A program made the translations under genes and the position numbers. Positions 25,007 through 32,982 of a stretch of DNA of 54,465 bases are shown piece by piece. Position 1 is the first letter of the stretch. Each line of letters begins with the position of its first letter. Source of the DNA: Hyphomicrobiales bacterium (GTDB lineage: Bacteria; Pseudomonadota; Alphaproteobacteria; Rhizobiales; Rhizobiaceae). The notes beneath the pieces were generated by a model. The model made no database searches and was not told the DNA's origin. It was given only the letters and a program-made list of their open reading frames with translations. The stretch is from NCBI GenBank assembly GCA_900469965.1, contig UBZP01000019.1, forward strand, positions 1-54,465, read 5' to 3'.

Positions 25007-25489
25007 GTGGCAGACATAGTAGATAAGAAGACTCGTTCGCGCATGATGGCCGGGATCAGAGGGAAGGATACCAAGCCTGAGTTGGTCCTTCGTCGGGCAT
25101 TGCATGCAAGGGGCTTCCGATTCCGGCTGCACGCGAAAGATGTCCCCGGGCGGCCTGATCTTGTATTCTCGAAATATCGAGCGGTAGTTTTCGTTCACGG
25201 TTGCTTCTGGCATCGCCATGAAGGTTGCCGTTTCGCGACAATCCCCTCTGCACGTCCGGAATTTTGGCAGGAGAAGTTTGAAGCCAATCTAGCCAGAGAC
25301 AGCTCAGTCGTGGAAACACTCCTGAACTGCGGTTGGCGAGTTGCCACGGTCTGGGAGTGCGCGCTGCGCAAGCCGGACGCCATCCAGGCAGCAACGGAAT
25401 GCGTCGCCCTCTGGCTTGCATCGGGCGAGAAGCGGCTGGACGTCGGTGAGCAGCAGCTGAGACATCGATCGCATGATGAGGGCAAGTGA
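25007..25489 (+). CDS. vsr: Very short patch repair endonuclease (Vsr)
   Basis: This 160-residue endonuclease nicks next to T:G mismatches left by deamination of 5-methylcytosine. The GTG at 25007 gives the family N-terminus V-A-D-I-V-D-K-K-T-R-S and has AGGTGG just upstream; the frame is open to 24872, but that part is antisense to the methyltransferase. Asp51 in P-G-R-P-D-L-V-F and the zinc/catalytic cluster H64-G-C66-F-W-H69-R-H71-x2-C74 match E. coli Vsr closely, including numbering. Divergence from the m5C methyltransferase is a typical pairing that limits methylation-driven C-to-T mutation. Confidence 0.9.
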   Translation: MADIVDKKTRSRMMAGIRGKDTKPELVLRRALHARGFRFRLHAKDVPGRPDLVFSKYRAVVFVHGCFWHRHEGCRFATIPSARPEFWQEKFEANLARDSSVVETLLNCGWRVATVWECALRKPDAIQAATECVALWLASGEKRLDVGEQQLRHRSHDEGK

Positions 25490-25656
25490 CGTTCACGTGT
25501 CAAGTTTTTCCCGAGCTAACTGGAGTTGAGAGTAGGAGCGGCATAAGGAACAGTCGCAAATCTGCTTCCTCAGGGGTCGGTTGACCTAATAACTTGTTCT
25601 AACCTGTTTATTCACTTCGGATTACTTCTTCTTTGTCTGCAGGATCAACATTGATC

Positions 25657-26342
25657 TCATACGCCCATCTCCTTCCTAACCCTTCTCTCAAGCCCGGTCA
25701 GCGCGCGCTCGACCATCCGTGTCAGCTCCTCGTACCGTGTTCTCCCGAACCGGCGCGCACTCTCACAGGCATCTTGGTCCCGTTCCTTCGGTGCAGCTTC
25801 CTGATTATTGGCATCTCCAGAGCGCGTAGTTCCTCTTTTGCATCCTCGCGGATCTGGAGCCCCAAAACGCCAGCGTTCAAGAACCTCTCCCTTCTGTATT
25901 CCTCGACCTTGCGTTTCACTGCAGTCGAAGTTGCCCGAACGGTGCTCGGACTTATGATGGGGAATGTAGGTTTCATTAACTGGAAGAAGCTTTTCTGCAG
26001 GCGCGCGATTCCCAGTTTCTCCAAGTCGGTCAATCGCTCCAGTCCAATTTCGCGACACCCTTCTCGTCCCAGCGTCACTTCAATTCGAACCCGCTTCCTG
26101 TCTTCCGGCAGTTCGTCTCTTGTCCCGGCGGCCTTGTTCTGCTTGTCGAGAACCTTGTTCTGTATCCGCCAGAATGCCCTCGGATCGTCTCGCTCGCGTA
26201 CGTAGTAGGTAGATCCATAGAGCACGATCCGATCCAGACCGGGTGTCATCCGGTCGTTTCCCATCATCTCTCCAGATTTTGCTGCCGTTGCTTCCATCAT
26301 CCTTGTTTGTTTTCCCAGTCTTCGCACCGGAGGCGTCGGCAA
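25657..26342 (-). pseudogene. Frameshifted unknown protein, possibly replication-initiation-like
   Basis: The frame from 26342 reads as a coherent soluble protein with I-V-L-Y-G-S-T-Y-Y-V-R-E-R and R-V-R-I-E-V-T-L, followed by a helical region. Near 25750 it drifts into implausible sequence, while the adjacent frame continues sensibly to 25657 (F-G-R-T-R-Y-E-E-L-T-R-M-V-E, then R-K-E-M-G-V). One frameshift therefore splits the end. The N-terminal end is also unclear. The R-V-x-I-E-V-x-L core vaguely recalls Rep_trans-type replication initiators of small integrative elements, but I cannot name the family. It is a relic within the decayed right part of the island. Confidence 0.5.
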
Positions 26343-26440
26343 GCATGGATCGCGCGACTGTTGCTCCTCATCAGGTGGGGATAGCGCTGGAGCAGGAAAT
26401 ATTCCAGGAGCACACCACGACCTCGCCTACCTGCTGGTGA

Positions 26441-27158
26441 TCAATCCCGTCCTGCAAAGCATGACGCTGGGTAGTATAGTTCTAGTCTCTTACGCCCGAA
26501 TTGGTCTGGCAGGTATTTTGCGAGGCGGAACTCGACAATCAGATCTTTGAAGCTACCGGAGATGGCGGCGAGGCCATTGTAACAGCAGAGGGCCACCTCA
26601 TGGCTTGTGAGCTGACTCCTGAGGAGATTTCCATAACGGTACTTCTGAGGTTGAGTCAAAAACTGGGTCCTCCTTGTTTCGGAGAAGCAGAGTATAAAGG
26701 AGACGGTAATACGGAGCGAAAGTGCTCTCATATCGAGAGTGGACGTGCTTGAGGTAGAGCTTCGCAATAGTGTCGGCGGAGACCTCGCCATCTGCCTGAT
26801 GTGCTCGGCCAATCCAGTGTCGCATTTCCGTACTCGCACGTTTGAAGGCCTCAGTTCCTTCCACTCGTTCGCCAGAGTTTCGTTCAGTCGAAGCTCCATC
26901 TTGTAGATGCTCTCTGCTGTATCGAAATTCGACGTCGTTCCGCGCCTCACGGAGGAGGCGGAGAAGTTCGTAGAACGTCTGCTCAAATCGCTGAATGTGT
27001 TGATCCCTCTCAGTTCGAAATATCTGCTCCTGCTGCCGATTAAGGTCGTCCCGTTGCTGTTTCAGGGTGAAAAGAACTGCAATGAACGCGAGGGCGGAAA
27101 ATAGAGCGTTCACGCGCCGAAGGTATCCCCTAATTGGCCGAGTAGTTCGCTCTTCCAT
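26441..27158 (-). pseudogene. Frameshifted abortive-infection (AbiC-like) protein
   Basis: The frame from 27158 starts with a membrane helix (residues 15-33, A-L-F-S-A-L-A-F-I-A-V-L-F-T-L) and a coiled-coil (Q-Q-R-D-D-L-N-R-Q-Q-E-Q), then F-E-Q-T-F-Y-E-L-L-R-L-L, the layout of putative phage abortive infection proteins (putAbiC). It loses sense after about 26670. The next frame supplies the matching C-terminus (Y-R-Y-G-N-L-L-R-S-Q-L-T-S-H-E, then C-Y-N-G-L) down to 26441. One frameshift between roughly 26640 and 26700 therefore disrupts the gene. The intact protein would sit in the inner membrane and act in phage defence. Family assignment is by architecture and motif memory. Confidence 0.65.
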
Positions 27159-27634
27159 GGGACGTCAAGCCATTGAAATATAAGCTCTTGGCTTATCCAA
27201 GCTGCCCACAAGGCGGCGGCCGCAAAAGTTGCGGCAATGATCGATCTTAACCCCAAGCCATCCCCCAGGCGAACTGCACGAGTGCAACGTATAGGACACC
27301 ATTAGTTATGCAATTCACCGGCGCTTTAAACGTCGCGGACGCGCGCTGCGGGGATGACGGTTGCGGTGCGGTAGGCCGATATGTCGTTCTTTGTGTTCGG
27401 ATGTACATCAGCGAACTAACAGACGGAGGCGTCTTTACATTGGTAGTCCCAAGGCTCTGTCGGTCGATCCCTAGGATCGCTGCCGTTCCCCGGTTCGGGG
27501 GGCTGCTCACTGGGTCAAAGAATATGGTAGGGTGGGAGCAGCGAACAGGCGAGCGTCACTGCCTCCGACCCGCAACTGCGAGGCGAAGACGATGAACGAC
27601 AACAGCGAGAAGCGCATCGCCGGGCCAAGCCTGG
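27159..27634. other. Accessory sequence without a supported gene
   Basis: About 475 bases between the AbiC-like relic and a small ORF. Frames at 27247-27510 (minus) and 27308-27595 (plus) overlap each other, have no ribosome site and match nothing I know. Likely residue of deleted genes. Confidence 0.4.
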
Positions 27635-27757
27635 CTACAAGTCGTTGGAAGCTGGCGACCTGCTCGTGACCGTAGGCCTTTCAATGATGCGGGGGGCTTC
27701 AGCCTTGCGGCTGGTCGGATTGGTGCAAAGGCCGATAATCTCTAGGGTGGTCGTCAT
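27635..27757 (-). CDS. Candidate 40-residue small protein
   Basis: The ATG at 27757 is preceded by AAGGAG at good spacing, one of the best ribosome sites in the island, and opens a 40-codon frame starting M-T-T-T-L-E-I-I-G-L-C-T-N-P. No family is recognised. It could be a real small protein or the truncated 5' end of a deleted gene that kept its ribosome site. No promoter was identified with confidence. Confidence 0.35.
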   Translation of the reverse strand: MTTTLEIIGLCTNPTSRKAEAPRIIERPTVTSRSPASNDL

Positions 27758-27875
27758 GCGCTTCTCCTTGATTAAAGTAAGTGCTTAATTACACATGAAG
27801 CGAAAACGACTGTGCCCCGCATTAAGACTGCGGGGCACGGAATTACAAGTTTCCTGAAATCAGGGAACCAGTAGA

Positions 27876-28325
27876 TCACCTGCTCTGAAGCTCGAACAAC
27901 TGGCGCTGGGCGAGTTCCTGGCGTTCGAGATCCTGGTTCACCAACCCCCAACTCAATGCGACCGCTGTGATAAGGACGGCCATGATACCTGTGACCCCGA
28001 GCTTCCATTTGGCCCGCGCTTTTGCGTCCTTCATACCGTTCAGATCACGGAATGCGATAAGCAAAATCTGTATGGCAAGAACCGACGGAACAATCCAGCC
28101 GAGCAGAAGGATGCAAAACCAAGCTGCCAACCATTGATACCATTCCAGAGAATCTGGGTTAGCAGCCTCCATGCCGGCCTTGGCTCGTAGAACTACGAGT
28201 CCAAATGCAAGCAGCCAGAAAGCTCGGTTGACCATCGCAATGATGTCAGAAAGCGTCTTACCAGCGTCGAAGGCTTCTTTGCCTGTCCCTTTGGTAATAG
28301 CATCGCAATACTTTTCTAGAAACAT
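27876..28325 (-). CDS. Hypothetical membrane protein
   Basis: This 149-residue protein has about three hydrophobic segments (roughly residues 33-47, 66-92 and 110-128) with a charged, Gln-rich C-terminal tail (D-L-E-R-Q-E-L-A-Q-R-Q). The start ATG at 28325 has GGGAG nearby. No family is recognised. It stands between decayed defence genes in the island and may be a small membrane effector or merely unrelated cargo. It appears intact. Confidence 0.55.
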   Translation of the reverse strand: MFLEKYCDAITKGTGKEAFDAGKTLSDIIAMVNRAFWLLAFGLVVLRAKAGMEAANPDSLEWYQWLAAWFCILLLGWIVPSVLAIQILLIAFRDLNGMKDAKARAKWKLGVTGIMAVLITAVALSWGLVNQDLERQELAQRQLFELQSR

Positions 28326-28557
28326 GGAGCACTCCCGGTTGAGATCCCCCGCGATAACACCCGCAGCTTAAAGATTTATGGAATACTGGCTTCCTGATCG
28401 CCTGCCATTGTGCGAGGCGCAGCGCGAGAGACCGCACCCGGGCCTTCAACGCTCGATTCTCCTTTTGGAGCTTTTCATTCTCGGCCTCGAGGTGATCCGA
28501 AGTCAGGAGACACTGACCGCGGGCGTTGAAGAAGCGAGCGGAATCTGCAAGAGTCAT
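28258..28557 (-). CDS. Possible small coiled-coil protein
   Basis: This 99-codon frame starts at an ATG that overlaps the broken hipA frame's stop (ATGA) with AAGG upstream. Residues 22-50 form a convincing short coiled-coil (L-E-A-E-N-E-K-L-Q-K-E-N-R-A-L-K). The tail after about residue 60 looks like non-coding sequence and overlaps the start of the membrane gene at 28325 by 68 bases. It may be a truncated or accidental frame. Confidence 0.3.
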   Translation of the reverse strand: MTLADSARFFNARGQCLLTSDHLEAENEKLQKENRALKARVRSLALRLAQWQAIRKPVFHKSLSCGCYRGGSQPGVLHVSRKVLRCYYQRDRQRSLRRW

Positions 28558-29053
28558 GCGCCCGCCTTACGGGGTCGATCAGCCGCCAGGGCAGCGAGAT
28601 CGTTCTGCGCGCCGGTAAGCGAAAAGCACAAACCTTCGTTCGTTGCCGCCGACGTCTCTATCTGAGCAAAACAGGACCTCCCAAGGGTGCGTCTCGTTGA
28701 GAGCCTCAGCGTCGTCTGCCGTAGAGGCCGGTGAGAGCTGTCCTGGCGGAACAAGCGACACGACGCCCGCGCATTCCCCGCCGATCTCAGCAGCCCGAAG
28801 GCGTCACCCGAGGATATGCCGAGCGCTGCGGCCAGACGACGTCTGGCGCGTGCATCAGGCACGCGACCCGAGAAAAGGGCCGGGCGACGCGATCGATGAA
28901 GGATTGTTTCTGCACAGGTAGCGCTTCCGACAAGGCGAGGGGAGCACCGGCGAAGTAGTTGCCGGCATAGGTGAAGGTGAGCGAAGCGTCCTCGTTCTGC
29001 TTGAGTTCGCCTGCCTTTCCGTCTTGGAGAAAGACGTCCAGGACGCGGCTCAT
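28555..29053 (-). pseudogene. hipA: Broken HipA-type toxin kinase (N-terminal part)
   Basis: The ATG at 29053 overlaps the hipB stop as in intact hipBA operons and encodes the HipA N-terminus (V-L-D-V-F-L-Q-D-G-K-A-G-E-L). Reading continues through at least two frame changes: R-R-R-L-A-A-A-L-G-I-S-S-G-D-A-F in a second frame, S-L-V-P-P-G-Q-L in a third, and F-S-L-T-G-A-Q-N-D-L again in the second. The kinase core after S-L-x-G-A-Q is missing altogether. HipA phosphorylates glutamyl-tRNA synthetase or other targets to cause growth arrest; this copy cannot. Confidence 0.75.
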
Positions 29054-29274
29054 GAGGAGGCACCGCGGTTGGTGATGCCCACGGTCGAGCCGAGCGTCTG
29101 CAGGACGGTCAATGCGAGTCCGATCCGGCAGCTTTCCTTGCCACTCTCCAACTCGCGCACGAACCGAACGCCCACGCCTGCGACGCCAGCAAGTTGTTCC
29201 TGAGTGAGTTGCTGCCGATTTCGCTCGGGACGGATCAGCTAGCCGAGTGCTATGCTGTCGGAGACCGTTGCCAT
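29050..29274 (-). pseudogene. hipB: Broken HipB-type antitoxin
   Basis: The frame from the ATG at 29274 encodes a helix-turn-helix antitoxin of about 74 codons (R-Q-Q-L-T-Q-E-Q-L-A-G-V-A-G-V-G-V-R-F-V-R-E-L-E-S-G-K). Its twelfth codon is a TAG (29239-29241), so a full-length product is not made unless translation restarts downstream. The stop overlaps the hipA start (ATGA). Intact HipB would repress the operon through operators upstream and neutralise HipA. Two CGGGACGAT repeats upstream fit such operators. Confidence 0.72.
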
Positions 29275-29289
29275 ATGAATCATCCCCTT

Positions 29290-29348
29290 CGGGACGATTG
29301 AAGCACAAATGTCGGGCAATTGAACGAAAAAGAACCGAACGGGACGAT
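29290..29348. promoter_or_regulatory. Paired CGGGACGAT repeats, likely HipB operators
   Basis: The 9-mer CGGGACGAT, with an AAGCA two bases further on, occurs at 29290-29298 and 29340-29348, 50 bases apart, roughly five helical turns. They lie just upstream of the hipB start. HipB proteins bind repeated operators in this position, so these are likely relics of autoregulation. The rest of the stretch to 29548 shows no gene. Confidence 0.5.
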
Positions 29349-29545
29349 CAAAGCAAGTATCGTTGACCAAGGACGCAAATCACCCCGATGGGGACTCTCA
29401 GGAGGCCGTAGGAGGGAGGTGCTGATGGAGAGGGGGCCTGGCCACTAGCTTCGGGTCGACGTGATCCGGAAAGGTGTCACGGAAAACTGTTCCGGTTGCC
29501 TTCGGTGCCGGTCGTCTAAATAGTTGAAAAAGAAGAGGAAATAGA

Positions 29546-29565
29546 AATTGGCTGGGGAACCTGGA
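29546..29565 (+). repeat. Right attachment repeat (attR) in the tRNA-Gln 3' end
   Basis: These 20 bases are identical to 15091-15110. They span three bases beyond the tRNA, the encoded CCA, the 3' acceptor strand and the first part of the T-arm, so crossover regenerates an intact tRNA. Confidence 0.88.
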
Positions 29566-29622
29566 TTCGAACCAAGATTAACGGAGTCAGAGTCCGTCGT
29601 TCTACCATTGAACTATTCCCCA
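29549..29622 (-). tRNA. tRNA-Gln (anticodon CUG)
   Basis: The minus strand folds into a full cloverleaf of 74 bases including an encoded CCA. The acceptor stem pairs TGGGGAA with TTCCCCA, the D-arm is GTTC/GAAC, the anticodon stem ACGGA/TCCGT encloses the loop CTCTGAC (anticodon CUG, reading CAG), and the T-arm CTTGG/CCAGG encloses TTCGAAT. Its 3' end is the insertion site of the adjacent island and remains intact. Confidence 0.95.
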
Positions 29623-29662
29623 ACGGCGGGCGGCGCGGGCGGCGCCCTGTCGGTGTGGGCGG

Positions 29663-29690
29663 CTTATAACCAAAACGTTTGCGGATGCAA
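29663..29690 (-). promoter_or_regulatory. Promoter of tRNA-Gln
   Basis: On the minus strand TTGCAT (29685-29690) and TATAAG (29663-29668) are separated by 16 bases, placing transcription start about 35 bases before the tRNA 5' end. This is a good sigma-70-type promoter by spacing and sequence. Confidence 0.6.
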
Positions 29691-30131
29691 ATAGGCTTTC
29701 TGCATTTTTTCCGTCCAGGCTGGGGATATCTGTGCAGGAGGTTTGCCTCCGCTCGCCGCGCGGCAGGCGTGTGCCCGGCCGGTGTGATCGGTTGCGGCGC
29801 AAAAGGCAGCGCCCGGCTAAGGCAGGCGATGCCGTGAAGCCACCGGGCGGCGCCTTTCACGACAGGCGCGTTTCCGTGCGCCGTTGGACCGCGGGCGCGT
29901 TCCCGGCCGCATCGGCCGGTCGGGGGAGGGGTTGTATGGTGCGCGGGCGGACGCTCCACCTGCCCGGAACCGTTGCGGCCCGCAACCATGTCACTGATTG
30001 GCCCCGTCATGCCGCCCTGCAAAAAGAATTTGTGGAACGTGGCGGCCGCTGTTAAGGTCGCGGCAACGAAAATATCAGACAGCGCCTGCTGCGGCCCGCA
30101 AGGGCCTTGCGCGGCGCGATAGGCGAGACAC
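29691..30131. other. Intergenic region between tRNA-Gln and ppx
   Basis: About 440 bases. The only longer frame (29732-30055 plus) is Arg-rich, has no ribosome site and looks like non-coding GC-rich sequence. The ppx promoter should lie at the right end, but I cannot place it. Confidence 0.4.
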
Positions 30132-31850
30132 GTGAACGACCCCGACCTCGGCCATGGGCCGTCTTCATCGGGGGGGCAGGGCACGGGCGGACAGGCAAGA
30201 CCGAAGCGGTCGCGCCGCCGCAAGGGAAAGGAAAAGCGGGCTCAAAATCCGTCCTCCGCATCCCTTGGCCCGAGCAAGGGTGATGCCGGCCACGGCGCCC
30301 AGGAACCACGCCCCCACCAGAGCGCGCAGAACGGCGATTCCGTCCGCAAGCGCAAGCGTCGCCGCCGCGGCAAGGGCGGCGCGGCCAATCCGCAGCAACT
30401 CACCGCCGAGCCCAGGCCGGTGGCGGCCACTGTCGCCGACCGGAGTGGGCAGGGTCGGTCCGGTTTCGGCAAGCACCATCAGGGTCGCGGTCTGCAGGGC
30501 CGCCTGCTCAAGGGGCCGGAAAAGGCGCCCGCCTTCGTGGAGCCCGCCGCCAGGCCGGCGCAGGACCAGAAGCAGGGCCGGCACAAGGGCCAGAATCAGG
30601 ATCAGACCCAGCGGCACGGCCAGGATCCGGGTCTGAACAGGGGGGCGGATCGGGGCCAGGAGCGGGGTCAGAACCACGGCCGTAACGACGATGGTCAGCG
30701 CCGCGGCTATCCGCCCGGCGGCGTGCGGGGCGGGCGGCCGAACGGCCGCGACCGGCACGAGCCCGCCGGCGCCGGCATCGCCCGCAACGAGCTCCACCTC
30801 GACGACGCGCCGCTCTATGCGGCCCTCGACCTCGGCACCAACAACTGCCGCCTGCTGGTCGCCCAGCCCACCCGTCCCGGCCAGTTCCGCGTCATCGACG
30901 CCTTTTCGCGCATCGTGCGGCTGGGCGAGGGGCTCGCCGCGAGCGGCCGCCTGTCGGAAGAGGCGATGGACCGCTCGATCGAGGCGCTGAAGATCTGCGC
31001 TGCGAAACTGAAGAGCCGCGACATCCGCCGCAGCCGCCTGATCGCCACCGAGGCCTGCCGCCGCGCGGAAAACGGCGAGGCGTTCCTGGCCCGCGTGCGG
31101 GCCGAGACCGGGCTCGAGCTCGAGATCATCAACCGGGAGACCGAGGCGCGGCTCGCCGTGTCCGGCTGCTCGTCGCTCGTCGGCCGCGAGGCGAAGTCGG
31201 TGGTGCTGTTCGACATCGGCGGCGGCTCGTCGGAGATCGCGGTGATCCGGATCGACGACAATCGCTCCAATCGGCTCGCCAACCACATCACCCACTGGAC
31301 CTCGCTGCCGGTCGGCGTGGTGACGCTGTCGGAGCGCCACGGCGGTCGCGACGTGACACCCGAGAGCTTCGCGGCCATGGTGCGTGAGGTCGAATCGATG
31401 CTCGAGAGCTTCGATTGCCCGCCACACGGCGGCTTCGAGGCGCCGGAGGATTTTCACCTGATCGGCACCTCGGGGACGGTGACGACGCTTGCCGGCGTCC
31501 ATCTCGACCTGCCGCGCTACGATCGCCGCCAGGTGGACGGCGTCTGGCTGCTCGATGCCGAGGTCAGCGCCATGCAGGCGCGGCTTCTCTCCTGGGATTT
31601 TTCCACCCGCGCGGCCAATCCCTGCATCGGGCCGGACCGGGCCGATCTCGTGCTCGCCGGCTGCGCCATCCTGGAGGCCATTCGCAACCGCTGGCCGTCG
31701 ACGCGCATGCGCGTGGCCGACCGCGGCCTGCGCGAGGGCCTGCTCACCGACATGATGGCCGACGACGGCGTCTGGCGGCGCGGCCGCCATCGCCGCCAGA
31801 ACCGCAGCGGCTTCCGCCACCCGGGCAGGCCCGAAGGACAGAAGACATGA
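30132..31850 (+). CDS. ppx: Exopolyphosphatase (Ppx/GppA family)
   Basis: This 572-residue protein hydrolyses inorganic polyphosphate or pppGpp. The catalytic ASKHA-fold domain begins near residue 230 ([15 protein letters not shown]), with [12 protein letters not shown] around 355-366 and [11 protein letters not shown] further on. The first ~225 residues are a very basic, disordered-looking extension rich in Gly, Gln, Arg, Lys and His, unusual compared with E. coli Ppx and of a kind seen in rhizobial homologues; it may bind polyphosphate or RNA. The start is a GTG at 30132. The stop overlaps the rlmE start (ATGA), so the two are coupled. Confidence 0.87.
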   Translation: MNDPDLGHGPSSSGGQGTGGQARPKRSRRRKGKEKRAQNPSSASLGPSKGDAGHGAQEPRPHQSAQNGDSVRKRKRRRRGKGGAANPQQLTAEPRPVAATVADRSGQGRSGFGKHHQGRGLQGRLLKGPEKAPAFVEPAARPAQDQKQGRHKGQNQDQTQRHGQDPGLNRGADRGQERGQNHGRNDDGQRRGYPPGGVRGGRPNGRDRHEPAGAGIARNELHLDDAPLYAALDLGTNNCRLLVAQPTRPGQFRVIDAFSRIVRLGEGLAASGRLSEEAMDRSIEALKICAAKLKSRDIRRSRLIATEACRRAENGEAFLARVRAETGLELEIINRETEARLAVSGCSSLVGREAKSVVLFDIGGGSSEIAVIRIDDNRSNRLANHITHWTSLPVGVVTLSERHGGRDVTPESFAAMVREVESMLESFDCPPHGGFEAPEDFHLIGTSGTVTTLAGVHLDLPRYDRRQVDGVWLLDAEVSAMQARLLSWDFSTRAANPCIGPDRADLVLAGCAILEAIRNRWPSTRMRVADRGLREGLLTDMMADDGVWRRGRHRRQNRSGFRHPGRPEGQKT

Positions 31851-32581
31851 CGAAGCCTCCCGCCGGCGGCAGCCGGACCGGGCGCAAGCTCGGCCAGAAG
31901 GTCAAGAAGGGCAAGCTGAAGGCGTCGTCGCGGCGCTGGATCGAGCGCCATATCAACGACCCTTACGTCCAGCGGGCCCGCCTCGAGGGCTATCGCGCCC
32001 GCGCGGCCTTCAAGCTCCTGGAGATCGACGAGAAGCACAAGATCCTCGATGGCGCCAGGCGCATCATCGATCTCGGGGCGGCCCCCGGCAGTTGGTCGCA
32101 GATCGCCGCCAAGGTGACGAACTCCACCGATGCCGATCCGCGCGTCGCCGCGATCGATTTCCTCGAGATGGACCCCTTGCCCGGCGTGACGATCCTCCAG
32201 ATGGACTTCCTCGACCCGCAGGCGCCGGAAAAGCTGAAGCAGGCGATCGGCGGCGCGCCGCAGCTCGTGATCTCCGACATGGCCGCGCCGACGACGGGCC
32301 ATCGCCAGACCGATCACATCCGCACCATGCACCTTTGCGAGGTCGCAGCGCATTTCGCCGTCGAGGTGCTGGCCGATGGCGGGCATTTCCTGGCCAAGAC
32401 CTTCCAGGGCGGCACCGAGCGCGATCTCCTGGCGATGCTCAAGCAGAACTTCCGGCAGGTGATCCACGTCAAGCCCGGCGCCTCGCGCGCCGAGTCGGTC
32501 GAAATGTTCCTGCTGGCCAAGGGCTTCAAGGGGCGCAGGCCGGCGGAAGCGGCGGACGACGAGACGGCGGCGGAGGTGTGA
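31847..32581 (+). CDS. rlmE: 23S rRNA 2'-O-methyltransferase RlmE (RrmJ/FtsJ)
   Basis: This 244-residue SAM-dependent enzyme methylates the 2'-OH of U2552 (E. coli numbering) in 23S rRNA during large-subunit maturation. After a Lys-rich N-terminus it shows [17 protein letters not shown] with the first catalytic Lys, the SAM motif [21 protein letters not shown] with the catalytic Asp, and L-A-K-T-F-Q-G with the second Lys. It starts within the ppx stop and its own stop shares a base with the next gene's start, giving a three-gene coupled operon. Confidence 0.92.
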   Translation: MTKPPAGGSRTGRKLGQKVKKGKLKASSRRWIERHINDPYVQRARLEGYRARAAFKLLEIDEKHKILDGARRIIDLGAAPGSWSQIAAKVTNSTDADPRVAAIDFLEMDPLPGVTILQMDFLDPQAPEKLKQAIGGAPQLVISDMAAPTTGHRQTDHIRTMHLCEVAAHFAVEVLADGGHFLAKTFQGGTERDLLAMLKQNFRQVIHVKPGASRAESVEMFLLAKGFKGRRPAEAADDETAAEV

Positions 32582-32982
32582 TGCTGCTCTATGTGACGCT
32601 GGGAACGAACGACCTCGAGCGCGCCGGCCGCTTCTATGACGCGGTCCTGCCGCTCCTCGGCTATCGCAGGCAGAAGCAGGCGGACGGGGAGATCGGCTAC
32701 GGCGCCGACGACGACGTGCGCTGCCGCTTCTGGGTCGTCGCGCCCTTCAACCGCGAACCGGCCACCTTCGGCAACGGCGCGACGGTTGCGCTGGATGCGC
32801 CGAGCCGGGCGGCGGTGGACGCCTTCCATGCGGCAGCCCTTGCCAATGGCGGCACCGACGAGGGCGCGCCGGGCTTGCGCCCGTTCCATCCCGACTTCTA
32901 CGCGGCCTTCGTCCGCGACCTGGACGGCAACAAGCTGTCCGCCGTCTGCGAGCGGCCGCTCGAAGCCTCTATTTCACGCTGA
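32581..32982 (+). CDS. VOC-family (glyoxalase/dioxygenase-fold) protein
   Basis: This 133-residue protein has the vicinal-oxygen-chelate fold: [19 protein letters not shown] at the start and D-F-Y-A-A-F-V-R-D-L-D-G-N-K-L near the end. The first strand lacks the metal-binding His usual in glyoxalase I, so catalytic type is unclear. Its ATG overlaps the rlmE stop by one base, and its 3' end overlaps the convergent exporter gene by 14 bases. No substrate can be assigned. Confidence 0.78.
   Translation: MLLYVTLGTNDLERAGRFYDAVLPLLGYRRQKQADGEIGYGADDDVRCRFWVVAPFNREPATFGNGATVALDAPSRAAVDAFHAAALANGGTDEGAPGLRPFHPDFYAAFVRDLDGNKLSAVCERPLEASISR

Larger units (their letters stand above)
15091..29565. mobile_element. 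14.5-kb genomic island integrated in tRNA-Gln(CUG)
   Basis: The element is bounded by perfect 20-bp direct repeats, one inside an intact tRNA-Gln gene at the right end and a detached copy at the left. Inside are an integrase (next to the left repeat), a defence-like operon, vsr, and fragments of further defence or toxin genes. Sequence inside has visibly lower GC than the flanking backbone. The integrase is frameshifted and lacks its catalytic domain, so the island is probably fixed unless another recombinase acts on its ends. The tRNA is reconstituted by the element, so integration did not destroy it. Confidence 0.85.

Noticed and set aside
15225-29274. Frameshifts in several island genes as sequencing errors
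   Set aside because: All frameshifts fall in accessory genes while more than 30 backbone genes and the six operon genes are intact, and some genes also lack whole domains; real decay is the better explanation, though reads should confirm it.
29732-30055. A 107-codon plus-strand frame between tRNA-Gln and ppx
   Set aside because: No ribosome site, Arg-rich GC composition and no similarity.
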